From NCBI GenBank assembly GCA_007130745.1, contig SLRW01000082.1:1-11769 (forward strand): DNA of 11,769 nt, written 5' to 3'. The notes under the pieces are model-generated. The model made no database searches, was not told where the DNA came from, and worked only from the letters and a program-made list of their open reading frames with translations. Below, piece after piece: positions 1 through 6,120 of the stretch (position 1 is the first letter of the stretch; each line of letters starts with the position of its first letter). Made by a program: the position numbers and the translations under genes. Source of the stretch: Gammaproteobacteria bacterium (GTDB lineage: Bacteria; Pseudomonadota; Gammaproteobacteria; UBA5335; SLRW01).

Positions 1-113
1 TAAGCGATAGGTCGCAGGTTCGACCGATTTGTCGGGAACAAATCGGCGCGACCGAAGGGAGCCCCGAAGGGGCGAGGCCCATGGACGGGCCTCGCAATCC
101 TGCCCGGGGCCCA
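1..113 (+). pseudogene. Interrupted second copy of tRNA-Arg(CCU), 5' part outside the window
   Basis: Bases 1-23 are identical to 211-233 of the intact tRNA-Arg gene downstream (last anticodon base, 3' side of the anticodon stem, variable region, T-stem 5' strand, start of the T-loop). Bases 97-110 match 234-247 (rest of the T-loop, T-stem 3' strand, acceptor 3' strand). Between them lie 73 extra bases inside the T-loop. After the acceptor strand the copy reads CCA directly, so the discriminator base (A248 in the intact gene) is missing. That omission and the split T-loop argue for a non-functional copy, though removal of the insert from the transcript cannot be excluded. The window begins inside the copy, so whether its 5' half exists is unknown; it could also be only a 3' tRNA fragment such as an integration scar. 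Confidence 0.8.
24..96 (+). repeat. 73-nt palindromic insert in the T-loop of the tRNA-Arg copy
   Basis: The insert is almost entirely hairpin-forming. Hairpin 1 pairs 24-32 with 38-46 (9 bp, CCGATTTGT/ACAAATCGG, 5-nt loop). Hairpin 2 pairs 61-65 with 69-73 (GCCCC-GAA-GGGGC). Hairpin 3 pairs 74-80 with 87-93 (GAGGCCC/GGGCCTC, loop ATGGAC). Only 47-60 is unpaired. It encodes no protein, and at the junctions no target-site duplication longer than the ambiguous single A is visible. The size and stacked hairpins fit a dispersed palindromic (REP-like) element, which is inference: no other copy occurs in this window. Confidence 0.6.
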
Positions 114-174
114 TCGGCTGCTCCCGCTACTGGGCGCTTCGCACCGAATCTGATACCTTTTGCCCCTCAATTTG

Positions 175-251
175 GCCCCGGTAGCTCAGCCGGATAGAGC
201 AATCGCCTCCTAAGCGATAGGTCGCAGGTTCGAATCCTGCCCGGGGCACCA
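175..251 (+). tRNA. tRNA-Arg (anticodon CCU)
   Basis: A complete cloverleaf: acceptor stem 175-181 (GCCCCGG) pairs perfectly with 241-247. The anticodon stem is 202-206/214-218 with loop CTCCTAA, giving anticodon CCT at 209-211, which reads the rare arginine codon AGG. The T-arm is 224-240 with loop TTCGAAT, the discriminator is A248, and CCA is encoded at 249-251. A G/C-rich hairpin (256-272) follows directly but has no T-run, so it may be a processing or stability structure. The gene sits downstream of a broken copy of itself. Confidence 0.97.
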
Positions 252-255
252 ATAA

Positions 256-391
256 CCGGGCCGCAGGCTCGGCGTGATTACGTGATTACGTGATTACGTT
301 GGTGGTGTGCGGCGCAGCCGCACAAATCCAAAAAAAATGCGCGGCCATAGCCGCGCACCTTCACGTAACCACTTAATCACCTGACACTTAA
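256..391. repeat. Fold-back repeat region between tRNA-Arg and tRNA-Ala
   Basis: This stretch holds no gene but much structure. A 7-bp hairpin lies at 256-272. Three perfect tandem copies of CGTGATTA occupy 273-296. Hairpins follow at 307-323 (GTGCGGC/GCCGCAC) and 338-357. The reverse complement of about 344-383 begins GGTGATTAAGTGGTTACGTG and resembles forward 281-313, so the region is an imperfect inverted repeat with GTGATTA-rich ends. This could be a small non-autonomous palindromic element; that origin is inference. Confidence 0.5.
329..357 (-). terminator. Intrinsic terminator of the tRNA-Ala transcript
   Basis: Read on the minus strand, an 8-bp GC-rich stem (350-357 with 338-345, TGCGCGGC/GCCGCGCA, loop TATG) is followed at once by eight T residues (complement of 330-337). 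This is a textbook rho-independent terminator. It lies about 70 bases past the tRNA-Ala 3' end, the only gene reading into it. Confidence 0.8.
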
Positions 392-397
392 TAACGC

Positions 398-418
398 CGG
401 GCCCGCCATGCGGGCCCG
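398..418 (-). other. Hairpin just 3' of tRNA-Ala
   Basis: A perfect 9-bp stem (398-406 with 410-418, CGGGCCCGC/GCGGGCCCG, 3-nt loop) starts a few bases after the CCA end of tRNA-Ala. There is no T-tract after it on the minus strand, so it more likely aids 3' processing or blocks exonucleases than terminates transcription; the proper terminator lies further on. Confidence 0.5.
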
Positions 419-423
419 AAAAT

Positions 424-499
<76 letters not shown>

Positions 500-529
500 A
501 TCACCCGCATTGCCTGCGAGCGGGCTGCT

Positions 530-535
530 ATTCTA
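530..535 (-). promoter_or_regulatory. Putative -10 box of tRNA-Ala
   Basis: The minus strand reads TAGAAT about 30 bases upstream of the tRNA 5' end, followed by a GC-rich stretch as in stringently controlled stable-RNA promoters. No convincing -35 box lies 17 bases upstream, so confidence is modest. Confidence 0.35.
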
Positions 536-585
536 ACGGGAACATCTGTTGAATGCACGTGGCGCCAGCCCCGGTCAGGATCTTT

Positions 586-1293
586 ATGAGCACAGCACCA
601 GAAGCAGGCCTGCAAGACGTATCAGTGGTTATCCCGGCCCTGAACGAAGCGCAGACCATCGACCTTACCCTGGCTGCCCTGGCACCACTTCGCCGCAGCG
701 GAGGTGAAGTTATTGTGGCTGACGGCGGCAGCAGCGATAACACCCGGGAAATCGCCGCCACCCTGTGTGATCGGGTGATCGAGGCCCCACAGGGACGCGC
801 ACGACAAATGAACGCCGGTGCCGCGGTCGCCCGGGGTGACCTGCTGTGGTTCCTGCATGCCGACTCCCCTCCCTCGCCTGCCGTACTGCAGGAAATAGCG
901 CGTGCCGGCAAGGACGGCACGCTCTGGGGACGCTTCGATATTCGTCTGTCAGGCAAGGGACTGTTGCTACGCCTTACGGAGTGGCTGATGAACCGCCGCT
1001 CTCATCTGACTGGTATCTGTACCGGCGATCAGGGGATTTTTGTGCGGCGAACGCAGTTCGAAAGCTCAGGCGGGTATGCCGATATTGCGCTGATGGAAGA
1101 CATCGAGTTGTCACGCCGCCTGCGCCAGCATGCCTGGCCACGACGACTGCGTGGCCCGCTGCCGACATCCAGCAGGCGCTGGGAAGATCATGGCGTTATT
1201 CGTACTATCCTGACCATGTGGCGGCTACGCTTGGCCTATTACCTGGGCGCCGACCCCGACAAACTGGCCCGTATTTATAGAGGCAAGCCATGA
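586..1293 (+). CDS. TIGR04283-type family 2 glycosyltransferase
   Basis: A 235-residue cytoplasmic GT-A glycosyltransferase. Motifs in order: VVIPALNEAQTI (14-25), the nucleotide-binding segment VIVADGGSSDNT (42-53), RARQMNAGA (71-79), the metal/sugar-nucleotide region FLHADS (89-94), GICTGDQGIFV (143-153), the MEDIELSRRL acid motif (170-179), SSRRWE (195-200) and the typical tail YYLGADPDKLARIYRG. NCBI family TIGR04283 is called an arsenosugar-biosynthesis glycosyltransferase because of its genomic company; no radical-SAM ArsS gene is visible here, so donor and acceptor are unknown. I chose ATG 586 because AGGA lies 5 nt upstream; an in-frame ATG at 553 would add 11 residues without a ribosome-binding site. 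The stop overlaps the next start (ATGA), implying translational coupling. Confidence 0.9.
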   Translation: MSTAPEAGLQDVSVVIPALNEAQTIDLTLAALAPLRRSGGEVIVADGGSSDNTREIAATLCDRVIEAPQGRARQMNAGAAVARGDLLWFLHADSPPSPAVLQEIARAGKDGTLWGRFDIRLSGKGLLLRLTEWLMNRRSHLTGICTGDQGIFVRRTQFESSGGYADIALMEDIELSRRLRQHAWPRRLRGPLPTSSRRWEDHGVIRTILTMWRLRLAYYLGADPDKLARIYRGKP

Positions 1294-1931
1294 GCAAAGC
1301 CGGGGGCTACCGTTTTGATAACACAAGCATAGCCATCTTCGCCCGGGTGCCTCAACCGGGCCAGGTAAAAACCCGGCTTGCGCGCGGTATCGGCAATGTT
1401 GGCGCCACCCGCGCCTATTCACTGATGGCGGAACAAACCGTGCGCCGTGTCAGTCAGGCCCGGCTGGCGCCTGTCAGCCTGTATGCCACACCGCATAGCC
1501 GTTCAGCCCTGTTCCAGCGCTGGCGCCGGGAATACGGCGTGGCGCTGCACCAGCAGCCCACGGGCAATCTGGGGCGACGGATGCATCATGTGTTAGGACA
1601 ATGTCTGCGTAAACACCAGGCGGCGGTCATCATTGGCAGCGACGCCCCGGCGCTGACCACGGCGCAGATTGCCGAGGCACTGCAGAGCCTGAATAATGGT
1701 GCGGATGCTGTTTTCATTCCCTGCGAGGATGGAGGCTATGCCCTGGCTGGCCTGAGTCGGCGCTGTCTGCGACTGTTCACAGGGATACGCTGGGGCAGCT
1801 CACGTGTAATGCAAACTACACGCGCACGGGCGATAACCAGCGGCATGCGCACATGCTTTTTGCAACCCACCTGGGATGTAGACAACATCGTTGATCTTCG
1901 CCGGGCAAGGCGCAGTGGTCTGCTGGAATAA
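1290..1931 (+). CDS. TIGR04282/DUF2064 GT-A-fold nucleotidyl/glycosyl transferase-like protein
   Basis: A 213-residue protein of the DUF2064 family, related in fold to CofC and MobA nucleotidyltransferases. Visible motifs are IAIFARVPQPGQVKTRLA (14-31, the substrate-binding N-terminal loop), VIIGSDAPALT (113-123), FIPCEDGGYALAGL (142-155), RWGSSRVM (167-174) and the terminal TWDVDNIVDL (194-203). Family TIGR04282 is usually encoded next to a TIGR04283 glycosyltransferase, as here, where the two genes share the ATGA junction. A joint pathway making or transferring a modified sugar is likely, but the 'arsenosugar' name comes from context in other genomes and is not supported by anything visible here. 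No terminator hairpin separates it from the converging lipoprotein gene 16 bases further on. Confidence 0.88.
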   Translation: MSKAGGYRFDNTSIAIFARVPQPGQVKTRLARGIGNVGATRAYSLMAEQTVRRVSQARLAPVSLYATPHSRSALFQRWRREYGVALHQQPTGNLGRRMHHVLGQCLRKHQAAVIIGSDAPALTTAQIAEALQSLNNGADAVFIPCEDGGYALAGLSRRCLRLFTGIRWGSSRVMQTTRARAITSGMRTCFLQPTWDVDNIVDLRRARRSGLLE

Positions 1932-1947
1932 AAAACGGCTTATGCAT

Positions 1948-2415
1948 TCAGCGCTGGATATTGACGCGGCCGGTTTCCTCGAAAGGCACGCTGCGACGTA
2001 GCGGGGAATCCACCTGTGCACTGCCACTGAGGCGATATTCGAACTCATCATCACCTGCTATCAAGCGGCTCAGGGCATGGCGCGCGTAGTCAAACAAATT
2101 GGTCTGCATCTCCAGCGTCAACGGCACACTTTCCCTGGCCGGAAGCTTTTCCGAAAGCGCCAGGCTGCCTTTTGCAAATTCATAGCCGGCCAGTTCCAGT
2201 TGCCACTGGATGGCTTCCAGCCCGATGCTGAAGGTATTGGGATTATAGGCGTCCAGGGTAACAGTATAGCGCTGGGTCCGCAGGTCAGCCTGCACCAGAC
2301 GGACTTCGCGCAAAGCAAGCTCGGGTGGCAATACCGTCTGCTGCAACACCGTGCAGCCACTGGCAAACACCATCCCCGTCAGGGCCAGCAAAAGGGTAAA
2401 AGGCAATTTCCGCAT
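1948..2415 (-). CDS. LEA type 2 family lipoprotein
   Basis: A 155-residue putative lipoprotein. Residues 2-3 are basic (RK), 4-17 form a hydrophobic signal core, and ASGC (18-21) is a lipobox with Cys21 as lipidation site. The rest matches the LEA_2 (LEA14/WHy) domain: LDAYNPNTFSIGLEAIQWQLEL carries the NPN motif near residue 59, followed by a Gly-rich turn and an LPARESVPLTLEM strand. Members are periplasmic or outer-membrane-attached beta-sandwich proteins linked to desiccation or osmotic stress in other organisms; the bacterial role is poorly known. The start is fixed by the signal peptide. Its ribosome-binding site and start codon sit in a perfect hairpin (2414-2447). The gene is 66 bases downstream of the pseudo-GGDEF/EAL gene and may be co-transcribed with it. 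Confidence 0.88.
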   Translation of the reverse strand: MRKLPFTLLLALTGMVFASGCTVLQQTVLPPELALREVRLVQADLRTQRYTVTLDAYNPNTFSIGLEAIQWQLELAGYEFAKGSLALSEKLPARESVPLTLEMQTNLFDYARHALSRLIAGDDEFEYRLSGSAQVDSPLRRSVPFEETGRVNIQR

Positions 2416-2447
2416 AAGTGAACCTCCGCATCCGGAGGTTCACTTAT
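2414..2447 (-). promoter_or_regulatory. Perfect 15-bp hairpin masking the RBS and start codon of the lipoprotein gene
   Basis: Bases 2414-2428 are the exact reverse complement of 2433-2447, with loop 2429-2432. In the minus-strand RNA the 3' arm is CGGAGGUUCACUUAU, which contains the Shine-Dalgarno GGAGG and the first two bases of the AUG (2413-2415). No T-run follows on either strand, so it is not an intrinsic terminator. It could repress translation, serve as an RNase III or protein target, or act as a DNA operator. Confidence 0.7.
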
Positions 2448-2481
2448 ACCTGACAGGCAACCGCCTGCACCAGCCGATTGA

Positions 2482-4131
2482 TCAGCCTGCAGCCTCCTGC
2501 TTCGACTCATTAGGCGTACGCAGCAAATGACCCACTCGCTCGGCGGTCATCAGCTTACCGACCACATCGCCTTCAACGCGCTTGCATCCCGCCCTGGCGA
2601 GTTGCTGATTCAGGTTTGAATTGCTGACACCGGGGGCGACCACGGCGTCCACCACGCGAGCCGCCATTTTGACCAGGTGACCGGTCACCAGCAGCGTGTC
2701 GCGGTCGCTGGCGGCCTTGTCGACCAGCTGCCGGGACAGACGCACTTCATTCGGCCGCCAGCGCAGCAACCCCATGGGAGAAGACTGATCCGTACCGAAA
2801 CCATGCAGGGAAATCCGATACCCGCTTTTGCGCAGCGCCTCAATCTGAACGCGGGCCTTCTGTTCGCCGACGATCAGGCTCTGTTCACTGAATTCCAGCA
2901 CCAGCGCGTCCGGGGGCAAATCGAAAGAAGACACGATGCCGTCCAGCATCTCGGCAAGCGGCACCTGAACCACGGCACAGCCCGGGATTCGCATCACCAG
3001 GCTGGCGCCGGCCAGGTCATTCTTGCGCCAGCGCTCCAGATCCTGCAGCCCCTGATTGATCCGCCACAGGACATAGTCATAGACATAACCGCCCCGTTCT
3101 GCGATTTCGTTCAGTGTCTGCTCGGGAATACGCCCATGACTTTCATGCGGCCAACTGACGTCGGCACGCAGATGATCACAGCCCCCGTCGCCGACACGCT
3201 GCTGAGGCATGTAACGCATTTCCAGTGCACTTTGTTCAAGCGCACGGGCAAAATCAGCCACCAGTTGCATGCGCCCGGCTACGGCCTTTTCCATACCCTT
3301 GCTGTAACGTACGAATTCGTGCTCACCGATACGTGTGGACTGTTTGCTGATCTCAGAGCGACGCATCAACTCGTCAGCATTATCACCATCCCGAGGGAAT
3401 ACGGTCGCCCCGACCCGGGCTTGCAGACTGAGCTTGTGATCATTGATTTCCATCGGCGCTCGCAGTGCTTTTTGCAAGCGCTGACAAACTTCCTTGACAA
3501 AATAGCCACCACCGCCCACGTCGTGGAGCACCATGCCGAATTCATCATTACTGAAATGGGCCAGCACATCAGAGCTGCGCAGGGCGCTGCGCAGGCGCGC
3601 GGTAATGTTCTCGATCAACTCGGGCAGGCTTTCATCACCGACCACTTCACGCACATCATGGAAGTCATCAAAATCCAGCATCAACACGCCCAGCGAGCCT
3701 ACTTTCTCATCAGCCACGCCTATGGCCTGGGCAAGATCGTCACGCATCCCTGCCCTGTCCGGGAGGTCATTCACACGATAGGCACCCCCCGATGCCTGCA
3801 ACTCCTGTTCCAGTGCAGACGCCCGGTCACGCAGCTCGCGGGTCTGGTCCATCACCAGCTCGCTGGCGTTCCACATCATCATCGCGCCGGTGTACTGGCC
3901 CCAGATACCAAAAACAAAAGGCATGATGTTGAGCAACCACAGCGCGGGATTACTGCCCTGGGCCTGAATCATGCCGTCAATGGTGATAGCTCCAAACTGG
4001 AACCGCGCCACCAGCAAGGTGCCGACAACCACTGCCATTAGCGCAATCCCGGTGCCCCAGATAGCGTAACTATTTACTTTTGAACGAAATATCCGCGCCG
4101 TGATGGTCGCTTCACTGTTTGTGCCACTCAT
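2482..4131 (-). CDS. Membrane protein with degenerate GGDEF and EAL domains (copy 1)
   Basis: A 549-residue inner-membrane protein. Two membrane helices (about 24-47 and 62-86) are joined by a short periplasmic loop; a helical linker (about 90-113) leads to a GGDEF domain (about 145-275) and an EAL-like domain (about 285-540). The GGDEF signature is SNDEF (194-198), so both glycines are gone, but D153 and the inhibitory-site motif R185-S-S-D188, five residues before it, remain. In the EAL domain the key acids are lost: EAL reads RAD (322-324), the DDFG motif reads HGFG (443-446), the later catalytic Lys and Glu are Arg and Pro, and only LEFSE (412-416) survives. Catalysis is therefore unlikely; c-di-GMP or GTP binding is plausible. 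ATG 4131 follows GGGGGAG and aligns with copy 2; an in-frame ATG at 4233 lies in the riboswitch leader. Confidence 0.9.
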   Translation of the reverse strand: MSGTNSEATITARIFRSKVNSYAIWGTGIALMAVVVGTLLVARFQFGAITIDGMIQAQGSNPALWLLNIMPFVFGIWGQYTGAMMMWNASELVMDQTRELRDRASALEQELQASGGAYRVNDLPDRAGMRDDLAQAIGVADEKVGSLGVLMLDFDDFHDVREVVGDESLPELIENITARLRSALRSSDVLAHFSNDEFGMVLHDVGGGGYFVKEVCQRLQKALRAPMEINDHKLSLQARVGATVFPRDGDNADELMRRSEISKQSTRIGEHEFVRYSKGMEKAVAGRMQLVADFARALEQSALEMRYMPQQRVGDGGCDHLRADVSWPHESHGRIPEQTLNEIAERGGYVYDYVLWRINQGLQDLERWRKNDLAGASLVMRIPGCAVVQVPLAEMLDGIVSSFDLPPDALVLEFSEQSLIVGEQKARVQIEALRKSGYRISLHGFGTDQSSPMGLLRWRPNEVRLSRQLVDKAASDRDTLLVTGHLVKMAARVVDAVVAPGVSNSNLNQQLARAGCKRVEGDVVGKLMTAERVGHLLRTPNESKQEAAG

Positions 4132-4255
4132 AACTCCCCCTTGTTTCGAGGATCTTAATGCCCCGATGAAAACCGGACCCGACCCGGACACGAACCCAGA
4201 AAGGCCCGGTTCCTGAACCAGCAAGCGACGCACGGTAACCAGTCATAAGGGAAGA

Positions 4256-4305
4256 CAGTATGGAAAACCCGCCGGAATCGCCGGCTTGATGCTCAATCCA
4301 TACTG
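4256..4305 (-). terminator. Riboswitch 1 expression platform with probable terminator
   Basis: In the minus-strand RNA a 5-bp stem GCCGG/CCGGC (4281-4285 with 4271-4275) is followed by GGGTTTT. An outer 8-bp pairing (4298-4305 with 4256-4263) encloses it. The terminator's 3' side (4265-4274) is perfectly complementary over 10 bases to the aptamer 5' segment 4366-4375, which contains the P2 strand. Aptamer plus terminator and this long-range antiterminator are therefore mutually exclusive. This suggests that c-di-GMP turns the gene off, an inference from pairing alone. Confidence 0.55.
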
Positions 4306-4381
4306 GCAGCCCCGCCGTCATAGAGCCTGTGCCCCTTAGACCGGAAACTTTGCGTCCCCACCTTTCGGCGGGTTTGCCCTT
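4305..4381 (-). ncRNA. Cyclic di-GMP-I (GEMM-I) riboswitch 1
   Basis: The minus strand carries the class I c-di-GMP aptamer in order: GGGCAAACC, the P2 stem CCCGCC/GGTGGG capped by a GAAA tetraloop, GGGACGCAAAG, then CCGGTCTAAG of the tetraloop receptor in P3, CTATGAC, and the closing GGCGGGGCTGCC. The position corresponding to G20 of the Vibrio Vc2 aptamer is G rather than the A of cGAMP-selective variants, and the C after P3 that pairs with the second guanine is present. c-di-GMP is therefore the expected ligand. It lies 173 bases upstream of the copy 1 start codon. Confidence 0.95.
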
Positions 4382-4387
4382 GGTTTC

Positions 4388-4415
4388 ATACTACCTTTAC
4401 ATACTGAAAAAACAA
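4388..4415 (-). promoter_or_regulatory. Promoter of riboswitch 1
   Basis: On the minus strand a -35-like TTGTTT (4410-4415) and a -10-like TAGTAT (4388-4393) are 16 bases apart. Transcription would start about 7 bases later, at the first bases of the aptamer. The same geometry occurs in front of riboswitch 2, which supports the call. Confidence 0.55.
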
Positions 4416-4450
4416 CACCGGCCATCCCGGAATAACAACCGTCAAGCTCT
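4407..4450 (-). terminator. Possible terminator after copy 2
   Basis: After the copy 2 stop codon the minus strand has a CCGG/CCGG stem (ATTCCGGGATGGCCGG) followed by TGTTGTTTTTT (complement of 4407-4417). The inner stem is only 4 bp, though a wider pairing of CCGGCC with GGCCGG is possible. The T-run overlaps the -35 box of riboswitch 1, suggesting each module is a separate transcription unit. Confidence 0.45.
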
Positions 4451-4469
4451 CCGGCCGGCCCGGCTGGCA

Positions 4470-6119
4470 TCATCGCACAGCACCGACCAGGCGCTGAGCG
4501 GCAAACTGTTGCCAGTAACCTACCCGATCTGCCGACATGGCCTTACCCACTGCAGATCCCTCAACACGCTGCACGCCATCTGTGGCCATCCGGGTGAAGC
4601 ATTCAGAGTCCGTAACTCCCGGCATAACCACCACAGCGCCCAGACGGGCAGCTACTCTCGCCAGATCGGCTGCCAATGCCACGGCTGCATCCGAACTGAC
4701 CATCGCTTCGGTCAACTCGGGCGACATGCGTACTTCGTCCGGACGATAGTGCAGCAAAGTCTGCAACGAGGAGACCTCGCTGCCAAACCCGGACAAACAG
4801 ATTCTGTACCCTTGCGCGCGCAGACGTGTAAATTCCTGTTCTGCCTCGGCACCTCCGTCAATCAGCATCTGGCCGCTGAATTCAAGCACCACCCCCCTGG
4901 GTGAGAGACGGTACCTCTCAAGCAGTGATCCAAGCATTTGCGCAAGAGGAAATTTGCCAGCCACAGACACATGCAACGGAATAGATAGCCCTACCATCAA
5001 ATCCTGGCGTTCACGCCAGAAACGCAATGACCTGAGCGATTCGTCAAACAGCCACATCAGATATTCATGCAAACGGCCGCTGCGAGCGCCCAGATCAGCA
5101 AGCGCATACTCGTCGATGCCACCGTTTTCCTGGCCGGGCCAGTATGGATGTGAACGCAAGTACACCAGCGTGCCATCTCCGGCACCAGTCTGTGGGAGAA
5201 AATCGAGCATCAGTTCCCGCCTGTCCAGTGCCTTCGAAAAAAGCTCGGACAGCCTTTTGTCGTCATCCGCATCAACCCGGGATAAAGGCATGCTGTGGCC
5301 GCCAGTCTGCTTCACGGATTTTCGTTCTGACTCTGCCAGCTGTATGAGCGCCCGACTGCTACTGGCATCACGTGGATACAACACGGCGCCCATGCGGGGC
5401 ATCAGAGCCGGGCAATTGGGTACGGACTCCAGAGGCTCATGCAATGCCCGGTGAATACGGCGACAGACCCGGGGTAAATAATTGCCGCTTGCTCCCACAT
5501 CATACAAGGCGATGATGAAGCGGTCACCACGCACATGTGCCAGCATGTCCGAGTCTCGCAGGGCGCTCTGTAACCGCTCGGCGATCGCCTTCACGACCGC
5601 ATCAAGCCCCTTGTCACCTACCAGCCCCCGCACCTCACGCAGACCGTTAAAGTCCAGAGAAACCACGCCAATACCATCAAAACACCCCCCGCGCTCACGC
5701 ATATCGCACTCGAGTATTTCCTGAAATCCGGACACACTTTTCAGCCCCCGGATCTGTTGGCGCCTGCGTTTGCTGTCACTCTGGCGCAGTGCCTCTTCCA
5801 GCTCCAGGGTACGACTGGACAGTGAACGGGTCTGGTCCATGACCATTTCGCCGGCTCTTGACATGACCATGGCGCCGGTCAGCTGTCCCCAGATGCCGAA
5901 AACAAAGGGCATCAGATTCAACAGCCACAACGCAGGATTGGTGGCCTGCACAGCGATCACAGCTTCAGCACTAACCACGCCAAACTGATATACACAAACC
6001 AGCAAGGTACCGGCAATCACCGCGAATAACGCGATCCCGCTCCCCCACAGGGCATGGGAATTAACCTGGGCACGAAACAGTGCCCGGGTGATCGTGGTCT
6101 CGTTATTTTCTTTTTCCAT
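4470..6119 (-). CDS. Membrane protein with degenerate GGDEF and EAL domains (copy 2)
   Basis: A 549-residue paralogue of the downstream gene, identical in length and layout. Two membrane helices (about 24-47, 62-86) share long conserved stretches with copy 1 (NPALWLLN, PFVFGIWGQ, VMDQTR); then come a helical linker, a GGDEF domain (about 148-278) and an EAL-like domain. The GGDEF signature is RGDRF (197-201) while the I-site R188-D-S-D191 is intact. The EAL motif position reads LRSHPYW (321-327), the DDFG position SGFG (443-446), and the later catalytic Glu is a Met (VVMPGV), so neither cyclase nor phosphodiesterase activity is expected. ATG 6119 gives an N-terminus (METT-type, ITRALFRAQVNS) matching copy 1; its Shine-Dalgarno is a G8 run 7 bases upstream. 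A longer in-frame start at 6236 lies in the riboswitch leader and is rejected. Confidence 0.9.
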   Translation of the reverse strand: MEKENNETTITRALFRAQVNSHALWGSGIALFAVIAGTLLVCVYQFGVVSAEAVIAVQATNPALWLLNLMPFVFGIWGQLTGAMVMSRAGEMVMDQTRSLSSRTLELEEALRQSDSKRRRQQIRGLKSVSGFQEILECDMRERGGCFDGIGVVSLDFNGLREVRGLVGDKGLDAVVKAIAERLQSALRDSDMLAHVRGDRFIIALYDVGASGNYLPRVCRRIHRALHEPLESVPNCPALMPRMGAVLYPRDASSSRALIQLAESERKSVKQTGGHSMPLSRVDADDDKRLSELFSKALDRRELMLDFLPQTGAGDGTLVYLRSHPYWPGQENGGIDEYALADLGARSGRLHEYLMWLFDESLRSLRFWRERQDLMVGLSIPLHVSVAGKFPLAQMLGSLLERYRLSPRGVVLEFSGQMLIDGGAEAEQEFTRLRAQGYRICLSGFGSEVSSLQTLLHYRPDEVRMSPELTEAMVSSDAAVALAADLARVAARLGAVVVMPGVTDSECFTRMATDGVQRVEGSAVGKAMSADRVGYWQQFAAQRLVGAVR

Positions 6120-6120
6120 C

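Noticed and set aside
273..296. Tandem CGTGATTA repeats as a CRISPR-like array or origin iterons
   Set aside because: Units are only 8 bases and contiguous, without spacers, cas genes or replication genes nearby.
307..323. GTGCGGC/GCCGCAC hairpin as terminator of tRNA-Arg
   Set aside because: It is followed by AAATCC on the plus strand, with no T-tract; it fits better as part of the fold-back repeat.
1932..1947. T6 run after the lipoprotein gene as an intrinsic terminator
   Set aside because: I could not find a stable GC-rich stem directly before it on the minus strand.
2677..4041. Long plus-strand ORF (454 codons) opposite the copy 1 pseudo-GGDEF/EAL gene
   Set aside because: It is antisense to a well-supported gene with recognisable domains, is rich in His/Gln/Pro and Ala without any known motif, and looks like a mirror ORF of GC-rich coding sequence.
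4132..4233. Longer N-terminus of copy 1 starting at 4233
   Set aside because: It lies in the riboswitch leader, lacks similarity to copy 2, and ATG 4131 has a strong RBS and aligns with the copy 2 start.
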